A stretch of 64,000 nucleotides of DNA from Kurthia huakuii LAM0618 (GTDB lineage: Bacteria; Bacillota; Bacilli; Bacillales_A; Planococcaceae): the NCBI RefSeq assembly GCF_000505545.1, contig NZ_AYTB01000007.1, forward strand, positions 62,001-126,000, read 5' to 3'. This document shows, piece by piece, positions 7,598 through 15,656 of the stretch. The notes under the pieces are model-generated. The model was not told where the DNA came from. It saw only the letters and a list, made by a program, of their open reading frames with translations, and did not search any database. A program made the translations under genes and the position numbers. The stretch's first letter is position 1. Every line of letters begins with the position of its first letter.

Positions 7598-8191
7598 TTA
7601 AATTCCTCTCTTTCGATTCATTGCAGCGACGAAGCGAGCGACTTTCTTTTGTGCAGGCCGCGTTGCAATGCCATATTCTTTTAGCAGTTCGACAAAAATG
7701 ACATGACCTGTCGCTTCATCTGTCACTTCGTATTCGAGCTCATAATCTTCTGTATCGGCATAAAGCGAGTGATCGAGTACGAGTAAACCACCTTTATAGC
7801 TTATTTCGGCACGAGTTGTTGAAAGTGTACCGAGAAGTTGTAAATTTTGTTCGACAACACCGCGATGAGCTAGTCGTTCATGAACTTCTGGCGCATCGAT
7901 TGTCGCTTCACCGGCTAATACGGCGCGCACATGTGCTTCAGCTAATAAGTCCGTTGTTTCGATTAAACCGATGCCACTTGCGGGTTCTTTTAACGTACAT
8001 TCAAAGCGCTCGGCCACTTCGCGAATACGCAGGCCACACTTTTGATGGCGCAGTGCGAAGTCTGGCGTATCAAAATAATGATTGGCTTGTGTGTGGAATT
8101 TTTCGTCCGTTAGCTGAAAGGCTTCCTTGAGTGCGATAAATTCATCGTTCGTCAGCATATTTTTAAATTCAATTTCTAATTCTTTTGACAT
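7598..8191 (-). CDS. yjbK: CYTH-domain protein YjbK
   Basis: CYTH (triphosphate tunnel) proteins bind triphosphorylated substrates with divalent metal. The signature ExExK appears at the N-terminus (ELEIEFK, residues 4-10), and the rest shows the alternating charged beta strands of the tunnel (RFECTLKEP, RAEISYKGG, YELEYEV). Length 197 compares with 190 in B. subtilis. AAAGGATG precedes ATG 8191. It sits next to the alarmone/NAD kinase operon, transcribed away from it. The substrate of this subgroup is unknown to me. Confidence 0.93.
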   Translation of the reverse strand: MSKELEIEFKNMLTNDEFIALKEAFQLTDEKFHTQANHYFDTPDFALRHQKCGLRIREVAERFECTLKEPASGIGLIETTDLLAEAHVRAVLAGEATIDAPEVHERLAHRGVVEQNLQLLGTLSTTRAEISYKGGLLVLDHSLYADTEDYELEYEVTDEATGHVIFVELLKEYGIATRPAQKKVARFVAAMNRKRGI

Positions 8192-8332
8192 TTCACATCA
8201 TCCTTTCATTAAAAGTTAATTATACGTTCTTTTTACGATTTGGAAAATGGTAAAACCCGTTCTTTCTTGTGAAAAAGGCGAATAGAATATGGTAAAATAA
8301 ATTAGGATATTCATGGAAGGGAAGATAGGCAT

Positions 8333-8716
8333 TTGCGTAACTTATTAAAGGCTGCTTATGCAGCAACAGAAAATTCAGTTGTACACTTTAACTTAAACAC
8401 ATTGCCACAAGGACAGTTGACTCCGGTTGGACAAATGATCACCGATTCAGATAACATGACATTCATTTATTTAATGGATGATGGCGAAGATTATAGCTAT
8501 GTATTATTTGATGAAGATGTGTGGCCTCAGCTCGTCGAAGTATTAAATACAGATGGAGACCCTGTGCTTACATGGGGCGATCACAAAGCTGTTCTGACAA
8601 ATTTCCGAGATGAATTAGAAGGATTAGTATACAATATTGAAGGTAACTCGAATTATGGCGAAGCTTTTTCACATGCTGTTGAGGAAGCCTTCGCGAGCAT
8701 TTTAAGCGAGGCCTAA
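8333..8716 (+). CDS. yjbL: UPF0738 family protein YjbL
   Basis: This is the small acidic protein found upstream of yjbM in many Bacillales (122 residues in B. subtilis, 127 here). Characteristic pieces are GQMITDSDNMTFIYLMDDGEDYSYV and a C-terminal helix ending SHAVEEAF. It has no known catalytic motif, signal peptide or membrane segment. The start at 8333 is TTG with a GGAAGGG about 12 nt upstream; no ATG fits. The 18-nt gap to relQ suggests cotranscription with the alarmone synthetase, but no function is established. Confidence 0.9.
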   Translation: MRNLLKAAYAATENSVVHFNLNTLPQGQLTPVGQMITDSDNMTFIYLMDDGEDYSYVLFDEDVWPQLVEVLNTDGDPVLTWGDHKAVLTNFRDELEGLVYNIEGNSNYGEAFSHAVEEAFASILSEA

Positions 8717-8734
8717 GAATTAGGGGGACTTGTC

Positions 8735-9415
8735 ATGGGACAATGGGATCGGTTTTTACAGCCCTATAAACAAGCCGTTGATGAGTTAAAGATTAAGCTA
8801 AAAGGTATTCGCACACAGTTTCAACGTAACAATGAAACGTCCCCGATTGAGTTTGTAACGGGACGCGTGAAACCGCTGGCGAGTATTTACGATAAAACGT
8901 TATCGAAGGGCTTGGTGTTTGAGCCATCAGAACGATTAGCACATGAGCTGCAAGATATTGCTGGTGTTCGTGTAATGTGCCAGTTTGTCGATGATATTCC
9001 GACAGTACTGGAATTGCTACGCCAGCGTCACGATTTAAAAATTGTAGAAGAAAAAGATTATATTACGAATGCAAAGCCGAGTGGTTATCGCTCATATCAC
9101 GTTGTCGTGGAGTATCCAGTGGCGACGATTCAAGGAGAAATGATTATTTTAGCGGAAATTCAAATTCGCACATTAGCGATGAATTTCTGGGCATCGATTG
9201 AGCATTCATTAAATTATAAATATAAAGGTGTTTTTCCGGCGGAGATTTCTGATCGCCTGCAAAGTGCTGCAGAAGCAGCTTTTCGCTTAGATGAAGAAAT
9301 GTCGCAAATTCGCGACGAAATTCATGAAGCACAAGCGTATTTTACAGAGTATAAGGAGGCCTCAGAGCCAATTGTTCGTGGCGACGATGGTCAGGATAAG
9401 GGGGAAAATGTATGA
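8735..9415 (+). CDS. relQ: Small alarmone synthetase RelQ/SasB (YjbM)
   Basis: RelQ makes (p)ppGpp from ATP and GDP/GTP without a hydrolase domain. The synthetase motifs are clear: [13 protein letters not shown], the substrate loop [14 protein letters not shown] (about residues 110-125) and [23 protein letters not shown], where E and Q coordinate catalysis. Length is 226, against 211 in B. subtilis SasB; the C-terminal helix mediates tetramer formation in relatives. GGGGGA precedes the ATG. It overlaps nadK by 4 nt (ATGA), so the two are translationally coupled. Confidence 0.95.
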   Translation: MGQWDRFLQPYKQAVDELKIKLKGIRTQFQRNNETSPIEFVTGRVKPLASIYDKTLSKGLVFEPSERLAHELQDIAGVRVMCQFVDDIPTVLELLRQRHDLKIVEEKDYITNAKPSGYRSYHVVVEYPVATIQGEMIILAEIQIRTLAMNFWASIEHSLNYKYKGVFPAEISDRLQSAAEAAFRLDEEMSQIRDEIHEAQAYFTEYKEASEPIVRGDDGQDKGENV

Positions 9416-10218
9416 AGTTTGCCGTACAATCACGCAATGATCCACAATCAAATGAGTTAATGGAGCGAGCGATTGGTTATTTAACCGATTTTGGCTTAGA
9501 ACTAGATGAAGAAAAACCAGATATCGTGCTATCCATCGGGGGTGATGGCACGCTGTTACATGCGTTCCACCGCTATACGCATATGTTGTCAGAAGTTGCG
9601 TTTGTCGGCATTCATACAGGACACCTCGGCTTTTATGCAGATTGGCAACCAAATGACATTGAAAAGCTTGTTATTTCGATTGCGAAAGGGGAATACCGCA
9701 TTAGCGAGTACCCATTATTAGAAGTAACGGTCAACTACCGCGATTCAGAAGAGAGCTTCACGTATTTGGCGTTAAATGAATCGACTGTGAAATCATCTGA
9801 AGTGACGCTTGTTATGGACGTCGTATTAAATGGACGTCGTTTTGAGCGCTTCCGCGGTGATGGCTTATGTGTATCAACACCATCGGGCAGTACGGCATAC
9901 AATAAAGCACTTGGCGGCGCAATTTTACATCCATCGCTTGAAGCGTTACAACTAACAGAAATGGCGTCGATCAATAATCGCGTATTCCGCACAGTTGGTT
10001 CGTCGCTCGTCTTGCCATCGCATCACCATTGCTTATTAAAGCCTGTGAAAGCAGAAGATTTTATGGTCACAGTTGACCACGTACAATTGCTACATAAAAA
10101 TGTGAAATCAATTGAGTATCGCGTTGCAAATGAAAAAGTTCGTTTTGCGCGTTACAAGGCTTTCCCATTCTGGCAGCGTGTGCATGATTCATTTATTGAT
10201 AGTGATTTAAAGGACTAA
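9412..10218 (+). CDS. nadK: NAD kinase
   Basis: NAD kinase phosphorylates NAD+ to NADP+. The 268-residue protein carries the diagnostic GGDGT loop ([12 protein letters not shown], near residue 45) and the second NAD-binding motif [17 protein letters not shown]. Length matches B. subtilis NadF (266). It starts inside the last codons of relQ, a layout seen widely in Firmicutes. Coupling to an alarmone synthetase on one mRNA is consistent with stress control of cofactor pools, though that is inference. Confidence 0.97.
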   Translation: MKFAVQSRNDPQSNELMERAIGYLTDFGLELDEEKPDIVLSIGGDGTLLHAFHRYTHMLSEVAFVGIHTGHLGFYADWQPNDIEKLVISIAKGEYRISEYPLLEVTVNYRDSEESFTYLALNESTVKSSEVTLVMDVVLNGRRFERFRGDGLCVSTPSGSTAYNKALGGAILHPSLEALQLTEMASINNRVFRTVGSSLVLPSHHHCLLKPVKAEDFMVTVDHVQLLHKNVKSIEYRVANEKVRFARYKAFPFWQRVHDSFIDSDLKD

Positions 10219-10220
10219 AT

Positions 10221-11114
10221 ATGGACAATCGATATCGTATTACATTTACAGTAGAGGAGCCTGTATTACTGCGTAGTGCACTCCAAAGCTATGGTATTTC
10301 AAAAAAGGCATTGACGGCAATTAAATTTCACGGTGGCGAAATTACGGTCAATGGCGCTGAACAGACGGTGCGTCATCGCCTAAAAGCTGGGGACACTATT
10401 GTCGTTAAATTCCCACGCGAAGAGTTGAGCGATGGCTTGCAAGCAGAGCAAGGCGAGCTTGATATTGTTTATGAAGATCAGGAGATTTTAATTGTAAACA
10501 AATCACCCTATCAAAGCTCGATTCCGTCGCATGTACATTTAGAAGGTAGCGTTGCCGGCATTGTTGCGGGCTATTTAAAGCAACAAAATATTCCGTCAAC
10601 GGTGCATGTAGTCAATCGCTTAGACCGCGATACGTCGGGGTTGATGTGTATTGCCAAGCATCGCCATATTCATCATGTGATGAGCGAGCAGCAACAAGCA
10701 CATGAGATTTTTCGTGAATATGAAGCGCTTGTACATGGTCATATTAAAGAACCGCAAGCTGCAATTATTGCACCGATTGGTCGTCGTGATGGCAGCATTA
10801 TTGAGCGTATGGTGCGCGACGATGGTCAGTATGCGCATACCGACTACCGCGTCTTGCGCCACTTTACGCATCACGGTGAACAAATGAGTCATGTCCGTTT
10901 GCGCTTGCATACAGGACGCACGCATCAAATCCGTGTGCATATGGCGCATATCGGGCATCCACTTGTTGGCGATGACTTATATGGAGGCAAGCGTGACGTA
11001 TTGGACCGCCAAGCGTTGCATTGCGTTTTTTTACACATGAAGCATCCACTGACAAAACAGCCGATGGAATGGCATGCAACATTGCCTGCTGATTTTCAGT
11101 CATTACTTATATAA
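10221..11114 (+). CDS. RluA/RluD-family pseudouridine synthase (YjbO)
   Basis: Enzymes of this family isomerise uridine to pseudouridine in rRNA or tRNA. The protein starts with an S4-like RNA-binding segment (SKKALTAIKFHGGEITVNG) and then the catalytic motif VNRLDRDTSGLMCIAK, whose Asp (RLDRDTSG) is the nucleophile, near residue 135. The TGRTHQIRVHMAHIGHPLVGDDLYG block is also canonical. It begins 2 nt after nadK with weak Shine-Dalgarno signal (AAGGAC), consistent with translational coupling. The exact target base is not predictable. Confidence 0.93.
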   Translation: MDNRYRITFTVEEPVLLRSALQSYGISKKALTAIKFHGGEITVNGAEQTVRHRLKAGDTIVVKFPREELSDGLQAEQGELDIVYEDQEILIVNKSPYQSSIPSHVHLEGSVAGIVAGYLKQQNIPSTVHVVNRLDRDTSGLMCIAKHRHIHHVMSEQQQAHEIFREYEALVHGHIKEPQAAIIAPIGRRDGSIIERMVRDDGQYAHTDYRVLRHFTHHGEQMSHVRLRLHTGRTHQIRVHMAHIGHPLVGDDLYGGKRDVLDRQALHCVFLHMKHPLTKQPMEWHATLPADFQSLLI

Positions 11115-11120
11115 CAAGCG

Positions 11121-11150
11121 AAGAGGCCGTTCAATGCGAGCCTCTTTTTT
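11121..11150 (+). terminator. Terminator after the yjbL-yjbO operon
   Basis: AAGAGGC pairs with GCCTCTT over a 12-nt loop, followed by a T run. Confidence 0.82.
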
Positions 11151-11269
11151 CATATGTTAATTTGAAAAATACAGATTCAGAGCCATTTTTAGGTAGTTAA
11201 CAAATACGTGGGAAAATGTTAGTATTAGCTTTGTTCAATTAATCATATCATTTGAGAGGAGGGGACAAT

Positions 11270-12646
11270 ATGGCAGAAGAACTAAAAAACCGTCAAGAAG
11301 AAACGTTTGATGAAGCACAGTTGATGCAGCTTTTAATAGAAGGTAAGATTGCGGTGTTTCGCGAACAATTTTTAGACCTTCACCCATACGACCAAGGCCA
11401 GTTTTATGAAAGGGTGGAGCCTGATATACGTCAGATCATCTATCAATATTTGTCCCCGAAAGAATTGGCAACAATCTTTGAGGCCATTGCGTTAGATGAT
11501 GAACAATATCCAACATTTATTGCAGAGATGGAGCCGAGTTATGCGGCGGAAATGTTATCGGAAATGTATGCCGATGATGCAGTTGACGTCTTAAATGAGC
11601 TGGACCAAGATCAAACGAGTCATTTTTTAAAGATGATGGACTCGGAATCTGCACAAGACATTCGAGAATTATTACATTATGAAGAAGCGACTGCTGGCGC
11701 GTTAATGACGACGGAGTATGTAGCTGTAGCAGAAAATTCTACGATTCGTTCCGCGATGACGATTTTGCGTAATGCAGCACCGGACGCGGAAACGATTTAT
11801 TATATTTTTGTTATTGATGACCGCAATCGCTTAACGGGCGTACTGTCGCTCCGTGATTTAATTGTCGCTAGTGAAGATACGCTTATTCGCGACATTCGCA
11901 ACGAGCGTGTTGTTAGCGTCCAGGTGACCGATGACCAAGAAGATGTTGCGCAAGTTATGCGTGATTATAATTTTGTAGCATTACCAGTCGTCAATGCACG
12001 TAATGAAATGCTCGGCATTATTACGGTCGATGATATTATTGATGTTATTGATGAAGAGGCAGGCGATGACTACTCAAAGCTTGCAGGGGTTTCAGATATG
12101 GGCACATTCGATAAAAGTCCATTTTCAGCAGCTAAAAAACGATTACCGTGGCTCGTTTGTCTATTATTTTTAGGAATGATTACGGCCAATTTAATCGATT
12201 TATTTACTGATACATTGGCAAAAGTAGCGCTATTAGCGGCCTTTATTCCGCTTATCGGTGGGACATCCGGCAATAGCGGTACACAGGCATTAGCTGTTGC
12301 AGTGCGTGGTATTGCGACAGGCGATGTTGAAGAAGAGAGCAAGATGAAACTTGTCGTTCGAGAATTGTTGACGGGTGTTATTATGGGGGTTGTTTGCGGT
12401 GTGATTGCGTTAGGGATTGTCTTTTTCTGGCAGCATGAGTTGGTCTTAGGCGCGCTTGTTGGCGTAGCTATTTGCTGCTCAATCGTTGTTGCAACGGTTG
12501 CTGGGACGTTGATTCCATTAGTCATGGACCGTATGAAAATTGACCCAGCTGTCGCATCGGGACCGTTTATTACAACATTAAATGATATTACGAGTATCGT
12601 TATTTATTTAGGTATCGCAACTTTATTCATAGAGAAGTTACTATGA
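11270..12646 (+). CDS. mgtE: Magnesium transporter MgtE
   Basis: MgtE is a dimeric Mg2+ channel gated by its cytoplasmic domains. The 458 residues show the order expected: N domain with acidic patches (ADDAVDVLNELDQD, residues 105-118), two CBS domains (about 140-260; MTTEYVAVAEN, ALPVVNARNEMLGIITVDDIIDVI), a plug helix and five membrane segments (270-458) including the pore motif PLIGGTSGNSGTQALAVAVRG. AGGAGGGG precedes ATG 11270. No Mg2+ M-box leader fits in the 120-nt upstream gap, unlike B. subtilis mgtE. Confidence 0.96.
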   Translation: MAEELKNRQEETFDEAQLMQLLIEGKIAVFREQFLDLHPYDQGQFYERVEPDIRQIIYQYLSPKELATIFEAIALDDEQYPTFIAEMEPSYAAEMLSEMYADDAVDVLNELDQDQTSHFLKMMDSESAQDIRELLHYEEATAGALMTTEYVAVAENSTIRSAMTILRNAAPDAETIYYIFVIDDRNRLTGVLSLRDLIVASEDTLIRDIRNERVVSVQVTDDQEDVAQVMRDYNFVALPVVNARNEMLGIITVDDIIDVIDEEAGDDYSKLAGVSDMGTFDKSPFSAAKKRLPWLVCLLFLGMITANLIDLFTDTLAKVALLAAFIPLIGGTSGNSGTQALAVAVRGIATGDVEEESKMKLVVRELLTGVIMGVVCGVIALGIVFFWQHELVLGALVGVAICCSIVVATVAGTLIPLVMDRMKIDPAVASGPFITTLNDITSIVIYLGIATLFIEKLL

Positions 12647-12647
12647 G

Positions 12648-12695
12648 AAAACACATGGAAAAGCATTAAAAAATGCTTTTTTATGTGTTTTTTTG
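12648..12695 (+). terminator. Terminator after mgtE
   Basis: AAAACACAT...AAAAGCAT pairs with ATGCTTTT...ATGTGTTTT and leads into a T run; it reads almost symmetrically on both strands. Confidence 0.85.
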
Positions 12696-12791
12696 TTTCT
12701 TAGGAACTAATGATTAAAAAATGGAATATAGACCTAGTTTGTTTCGTGAAAAAAGAAGGAATAATAAATTTAAGCAAAGGGGGTAGTTAGT

Positions 12792-13094
12792 ATGGGCTAT
12801 ATTTTGCCGATAACACCATTACAGTACGCAGATTACGCCAATCGATTAGCGATGAAAGATACTCGTTTCACATATATTGACGGTGTACAAGCCATCGAAG
12901 CGCAGCACCGTTTTCAAGCGGAAGTGCTCCGCCAGCAAGAACGTTTATTGATGATGGAGCAACAACGTGCACAACGTCAGCATCGGCCAGTTCCTACAAC
13001 TGCCTCTACTGAAGAAGTCGTTATGTACCGACCGAAGCCGATGTCGACAGCAGAAATCGTTGGAAAAGGTTTTGTTATCAATGCATATGCATAA
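12792..13094 (+). CDS. Uncharacterised 100-residue protein
   Basis: I do not recognise this family. The gene is convincing: it has GGGGG at 12780-12784 about 7 nt before ATG 12792, no competing frame, and its own terminator. The protein is soluble. Residues 1-35 (ILPITPLQYADYANRL, FTYIDGVQAIEAQHRF) lead into a Gln/Arg-rich helix or coiled coil (residues 38-65, RQQERLLMMEQQRAQRQH). A conserved-looking tail follows (VVMYRPKPMSTAEIVGKGFVINAYA). It is monocistronic between mgtE and yjcF. Nothing in the context assigns a role. Confidence 0.75.
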   Translation: MGYILPITPLQYADYANRLAMKDTRFTYIDGVQAIEAQHRFQAEVLRQQERLLMMEQQRAQRQHRPVPTTASTEEVVMYRPKPMSTAEIVGKGFVINAYA

Positions 13095-13103
13095 TTATAT
13101 ATG

Positions 13104-13129
13104 CCTGTAGCGGGTTGCTGCAGGTTTTT
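13104..13129 (+). terminator. Terminator after the 12792-13094 gene
   Basis: CCTGTAG pairs with CTGCAGG (one mismatch) over 7 nt, followed by TTTTT. Confidence 0.7.
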
Positions 13130-13137
13130 ATACGCGC

Positions 13138-13172
13138 AAAAAAGCAGGAATCATTCGATCCCTGCTTTTTTT
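13138..13172 (-). terminator. Terminator after the yjcHGF operon
   Basis: AAAAAAGCAGG pairs with CCTGCTTTTTT; the stem is flanked by A and T runs and serves the minus-strand operon. Confidence 0.88.
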
Positions 13173-13614
13173 AAATATGTTTTTCAATGGCGCGATGTGG
13201 AATATAATTATCCATAAATTCTGGAGAAGTGACGCTAAAGCCTTGCTTCTCATAAAACGGAATCGCATGAATTTGTGCATGGATTTTAATGACTGAGACA
13301 TTTGGAAAATTTTTGCGAATAAATGCTTCAATCGTTTGCATCATTTGTATGCCAATTTGTTTACGTCTAAATTTAGGTAACACAGAAAGGCGTTCGACTT
13401 TGACGCTATCGGATTTGTCATTAACAATGATGCGACTTGCTGCAATGGGTTGCTGCTTGTAGTAAGCAACGATATGCGTAGCAATTTTATCAAGGTCATC
13501 GACTTCAAGTGGTAATGGTAACCCTTGTTCTTTTACAAAAACTTCTTTTCGAACGAAAAAAGCGTCTTGTTTTTCTTGTTCAGATTGTGCAATTTTCACA
13601 ACAACATCTTGCAA
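13171..13614 (-). CDS. yjcF: GNAT family N-acetyltransferase YjcF
   Basis: The 147-residue protein has the GNAT fold: VRKEVFVKEQGLPL near residue 20, acceptor strand HIVAYY, the acetyl-CoA loop VLPKFRRKQIGIQMMQTIE (R/QxxGxG/A type, about residues 83-100) and the C-terminal IPFYEKQGF. It matches B. subtilis YjcF in place and length (140). The start is TTG 13614: GAGGTGA lies just upstream within the last codons of yjcG, whose stop TAA is adjacent. The longer frame to 13662 would run deep into yjcG. The substrate is unknown. Confidence 0.88.
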   Translation of the reverse strand: MQDVVVKIAQSEQEKQDAFFVRKEVFVKEQGLPLPLEVDDLDKIATHIVAYYKQQPIAASRIIVNDKSDSVKVERLSVLPKFRRKQIGIQMMQTIEAFIRKNFPNVSVIKIHAQIHAIPFYEKQGFSVTSPEFMDNYIPHRAIEKHI

Positions 13615-13615
13615 A

Positions 13616-14128
13616 TTACTCACCTCGTAAGCGATACGTTTCATAAACCGACCAAGAACCATTTTCTAATTGGTATAGTAAATGAATGCGGCTGATTGTT
13701 TCTTTGAAATCAATATCGCCCATACGAATTTGGCCGAAAATATCATCGTGCTCACTAGCAGATAGACCTTGTGCTAATGTGATATGAGGCACAAATTTAT
13801 GTGGCGGTGTACCACCGAAAGGCTCTTTATACAGCAATTCATGGATGCTCTCTAGCTCAGGTGTTGAGTCGATTTTTAAATAAATCGCATTTGTAACAGG
13901 TGAGAATGAACTTGCTTTACCAATATGAATATCAAATGGTTTTAATGTGCTAGCTGACTCATGTAGCTGCTCTGCAAGCTCTTGTAATGTCTTGTCATTT
14001 GCTTCACCAGCTGAGCGCAATGTAATATGCGGCGGGATCTGTGCATAGTGTGAGTCATAACGTTTGCGATAAGAGTTTGCAAAATCTTGTAATTCTTTTG
14101 ATGGAAAAGCAACAATACCATAATTCAT
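13616..14128 (-). CDS. yjcG: 2H phosphoesterase superfamily protein YjcG
   Basis: The two HxTx motifs that define the 2H (LigT, 2',5'-RNA ligase-like) superfamily are visible as HITLRSAG near residue 34 and HITLAQGL near residue 116, giving the paired catalytic histidines. Length 170 matches B. subtilis YjcG (171). Such enzymes act on 2',5' or cyclic phosphate bonds in RNA or nucleotides, but no substrate is established for YjcG. It is the middle gene of yjcH-yjcG-yjcF, with yjcF starting next to its stop codon. Confidence 0.93.
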   Translation of the reverse strand: MNYGIVAFPSKELQDFANSYRKRYDSHYAQIPPHITLRSAGEANDKTLQELAEQLHESASTLKPFDIHIGKASSFSPVTNAIYLKIDSTPELESIHELLYKEPFGGTPPHKFVPHITLAQGLSASEHDDIFGQIRMGDIDFKETISRIHLLYQLENGSWSVYETYRLRGE

Positions 14129-14212
14129 GAAAAAGCCCTCCTTAAAATAGCGGTTATCGTAATTTTTAGTATAACAGAAAAATTACGAAAAATTTAGCGA
14201 GAGCCTATGAAA

Positions 14213-14935
14213 TTACAGCAAAAAATTTTGAATGAACGCGCGATGCAAGTCTGGTTGCCATGTTTTCCACGTATGATCGCCTTCTAATTCAACATAATAG
14301 ACGTTGAATTCTCGCGCCACCATGAGTGCATGAAGCTCGCGATTTGGCGTTAAAAAATCTTTTATTTGATGATCGGTCGTACGAACTTCCGTTTCTTTCT
14401 TACCAATAGCATGATAGACGGTGTAGTCTTCTACATTATGCACTTTGCGTACGATTTCCATGACTTCTTCATTAACATAAGGTGAATGCATGATGATATG
14501 GTGGAATTTTTCAGGGTGGCGTAGCGCCGCAAGCAATGAAATCGTTGCAGCTTGTGAGTCACCGATTAATGTACGAGCTTCTGGTGCATCTTCTGTTGAA
14601 TAGTTATCGTCTAAATAAGGAAGCAATTCTTCTGTTAAAAAAGTTAAATAGGCTTCGTGTTTAATACCGCTTGGCAAATATTTATCGCGGCGGTCTTGTA
14701 CGCTTTTATATGGAATTGCTACAAAAATTGTATCGTCAATGTCTCCGTTTTCAATCAGCTCGTTCATGACACCAGAAACACGGCCTAGCTGAATATAATC
14801 TTTGCCATCTGCGGCAATAATAACAGGGTAGGTCATCATCGGAGTATAGTCAGCCGGTAAATAAATATAGATTTTCAAATCCTCGGCCAATGCGTTGCTG
14901 TAAAATGAAAATTCTTTGATGGTACCAGTTTCCAA
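14213..14935 (-). CDS. yjcH: Esterase-like protein YjcH (alpha/beta hydrolase)
   Basis: This is an enterochelin-esterase/esterase D-type alpha/beta hydrolase. The nucleophile elbow is TLIGDSQAAT (GxSxx) near residue 123, with a candidate acid further on and the His in GDHTWKTW close to the C-terminus. With TTG 14935 as start the protein is 240 residues, the same as B. subtilis YjcH; AAAGGAGG lies 8 nt upstream. An ATG at 14980 would sit upstream of that site and inside the promoter region. It leads the yjcH-yjcG-yjcF operon. True substrate unknown. Confidence 0.88.
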   Translation of the reverse strand: METGTIKEFSFYSNALAEDLKIYIYLPADYTPMMTYPVIIAADGKDYIQLGRVSGVMNELIENGDIDDTIFVAIPYKSVQDRRDKYLPSGIKHEAYLTFLTEELLPYLDDNYSTEDAPEARTLIGDSQAATISLLAALRHPEKFHHIIMHSPYVNEEVMEIVRKVHNVEDYTVYHAIGKKETEVRTTDHQIKDFLTPNRELHALMVAREFNVYYVELEGDHTWKTWQPDLHRAFIQNFLL

Positions 14936-14966
14936 AAAAGAAACCTCCTTTATCAATAGTAGGAAA

Positions 14967-14997
14967 ATTGTATCATACAATCAACTTAAGTTATAAT
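14967..14997. promoter_or_regulatory. Divergent promoter pair with shared palindrome
   Basis: ATTGTATCATACAAT (14967-14981) is a perfect 7-1-7 palindrome. Its TTGTAT on the plus strand (14968-14973) is an 18-bp spacer from TATAAT (14992-14997), a good pgpA promoter; the same hexamer on the minus strand can serve yjcH. A dimeric regulator could bind both -35 regions, but coincidence of facing -35 hexamers is also possible. Confidence 0.55.
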
Positions 14998-15042
14998 AGG
15001 AAGCATTGAAAACAATGTATGAAGGAAAGAGGTTATTATTTT

Positions 15043-15588
15043 ATGTTTAATCGCGCGTTAAAAGTACCGTCAAAAGAAGTCACAGAGGCAACGTATGCAG
15101 CGCTTGACCGTCGTGGTGTGACGGTGCGTGACATCGCAGAAATTGTTTATGCTGTTCAAGCGCCATATAGTAAAGGTTTAACGATTGCCCATTGCGAGCA
15201 ATCTGTTCATAAAGTATTAGGGAAACGTGAAATTCAACATGCGGTGCTCGTTGGCATCGAGTTAGATGAACTAGCTGAAAAAGGTTTGTTATCAGAGCCA
15301 TTGCAACAGCTCATTATTTCAGATGAGAGCTTATTTGGCATCGATGAAACGATTGCAGTAGGAGCGGCGCAATCGTATGGCAGTATTTCATTGACAACAT
15401 ATGGTCATTTAGATAAAGAAAAAATCGGTATTATTAATAAATTAGACGTTAAAGAAGGCGGACGTGTGCATACATTTTTAGATGATTTGGTCGGCAGTAT
15501 TGCAGCTGCAGCATCATCGCGTTTAGCGCATCAAATCCGCGATTTAGAAGAACGCGGCGAAACGTTACCGCAATACGAATTTATTTAA
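15043..15588 (+). CDS. pgpA: Phosphatidylglycerophosphatase A family protein (YutG-like)
   Basis: PgpA dephosphorylates phosphatidylglycerol phosphate in membrane lipid synthesis. The 181-residue protein resembles the Bacillus YutG branch: VTVRDIAEIVYAVQ near residue 28, SKGLTIAHCEQSVHKVLGKREIQ, LLSEPLQQLIISDESLFGIDETIAVGA. This soluble-looking branch lacks the several membrane helices of E. coli PgpA, so the enzymatic activity is inferred. GAAAGAGG precedes ATG 15043, and the ATG at 15019 overlaps that site. Confidence 0.85.
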   Translation: MFNRALKVPSKEVTEATYAALDRRGVTVRDIAEIVYAVQAPYSKGLTIAHCEQSVHKVLGKREIQHAVLVGIELDELAEKGLLSEPLQQLIISDESLFGIDETIAVGAAQSYGSISLTTYGHLDKEKIGIINKLDVKEGGRVHTFLDDLVGSIAAAASSRLAHQIRDLEERGETLPQYEFI

Positions 15589-15594
15589 ACTACT

Positions 15595-15619
15595 AGGACT
15601 GCATTGTCAGTCCTTTTTT
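15595..15619 (+). terminator. Terminator after pgpA
   Basis: AGGACTG pairs with CAGTCCT over 6 nt, followed by TTTTTT. Confidence 0.85.
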
Positions 15620-15656
15620 AATTCGCTAAAATGGACACAGTAAAGGGAGGCAGATT

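Noticed and set aside
11115-11269. Possible Mg2+ (M-box) riboswitch before mgtE
   Set aside because: The gap is too short after the previous terminator and holds none of the conserved M-box helices.
12070-12525. Minus-strand open frame of 151 codons over mgtE
   Set aside because: Composition (Thr/Pro/Asn/Ile runs) mirrors the membrane codons of mgtE; no start site, and the sense gene is certain.
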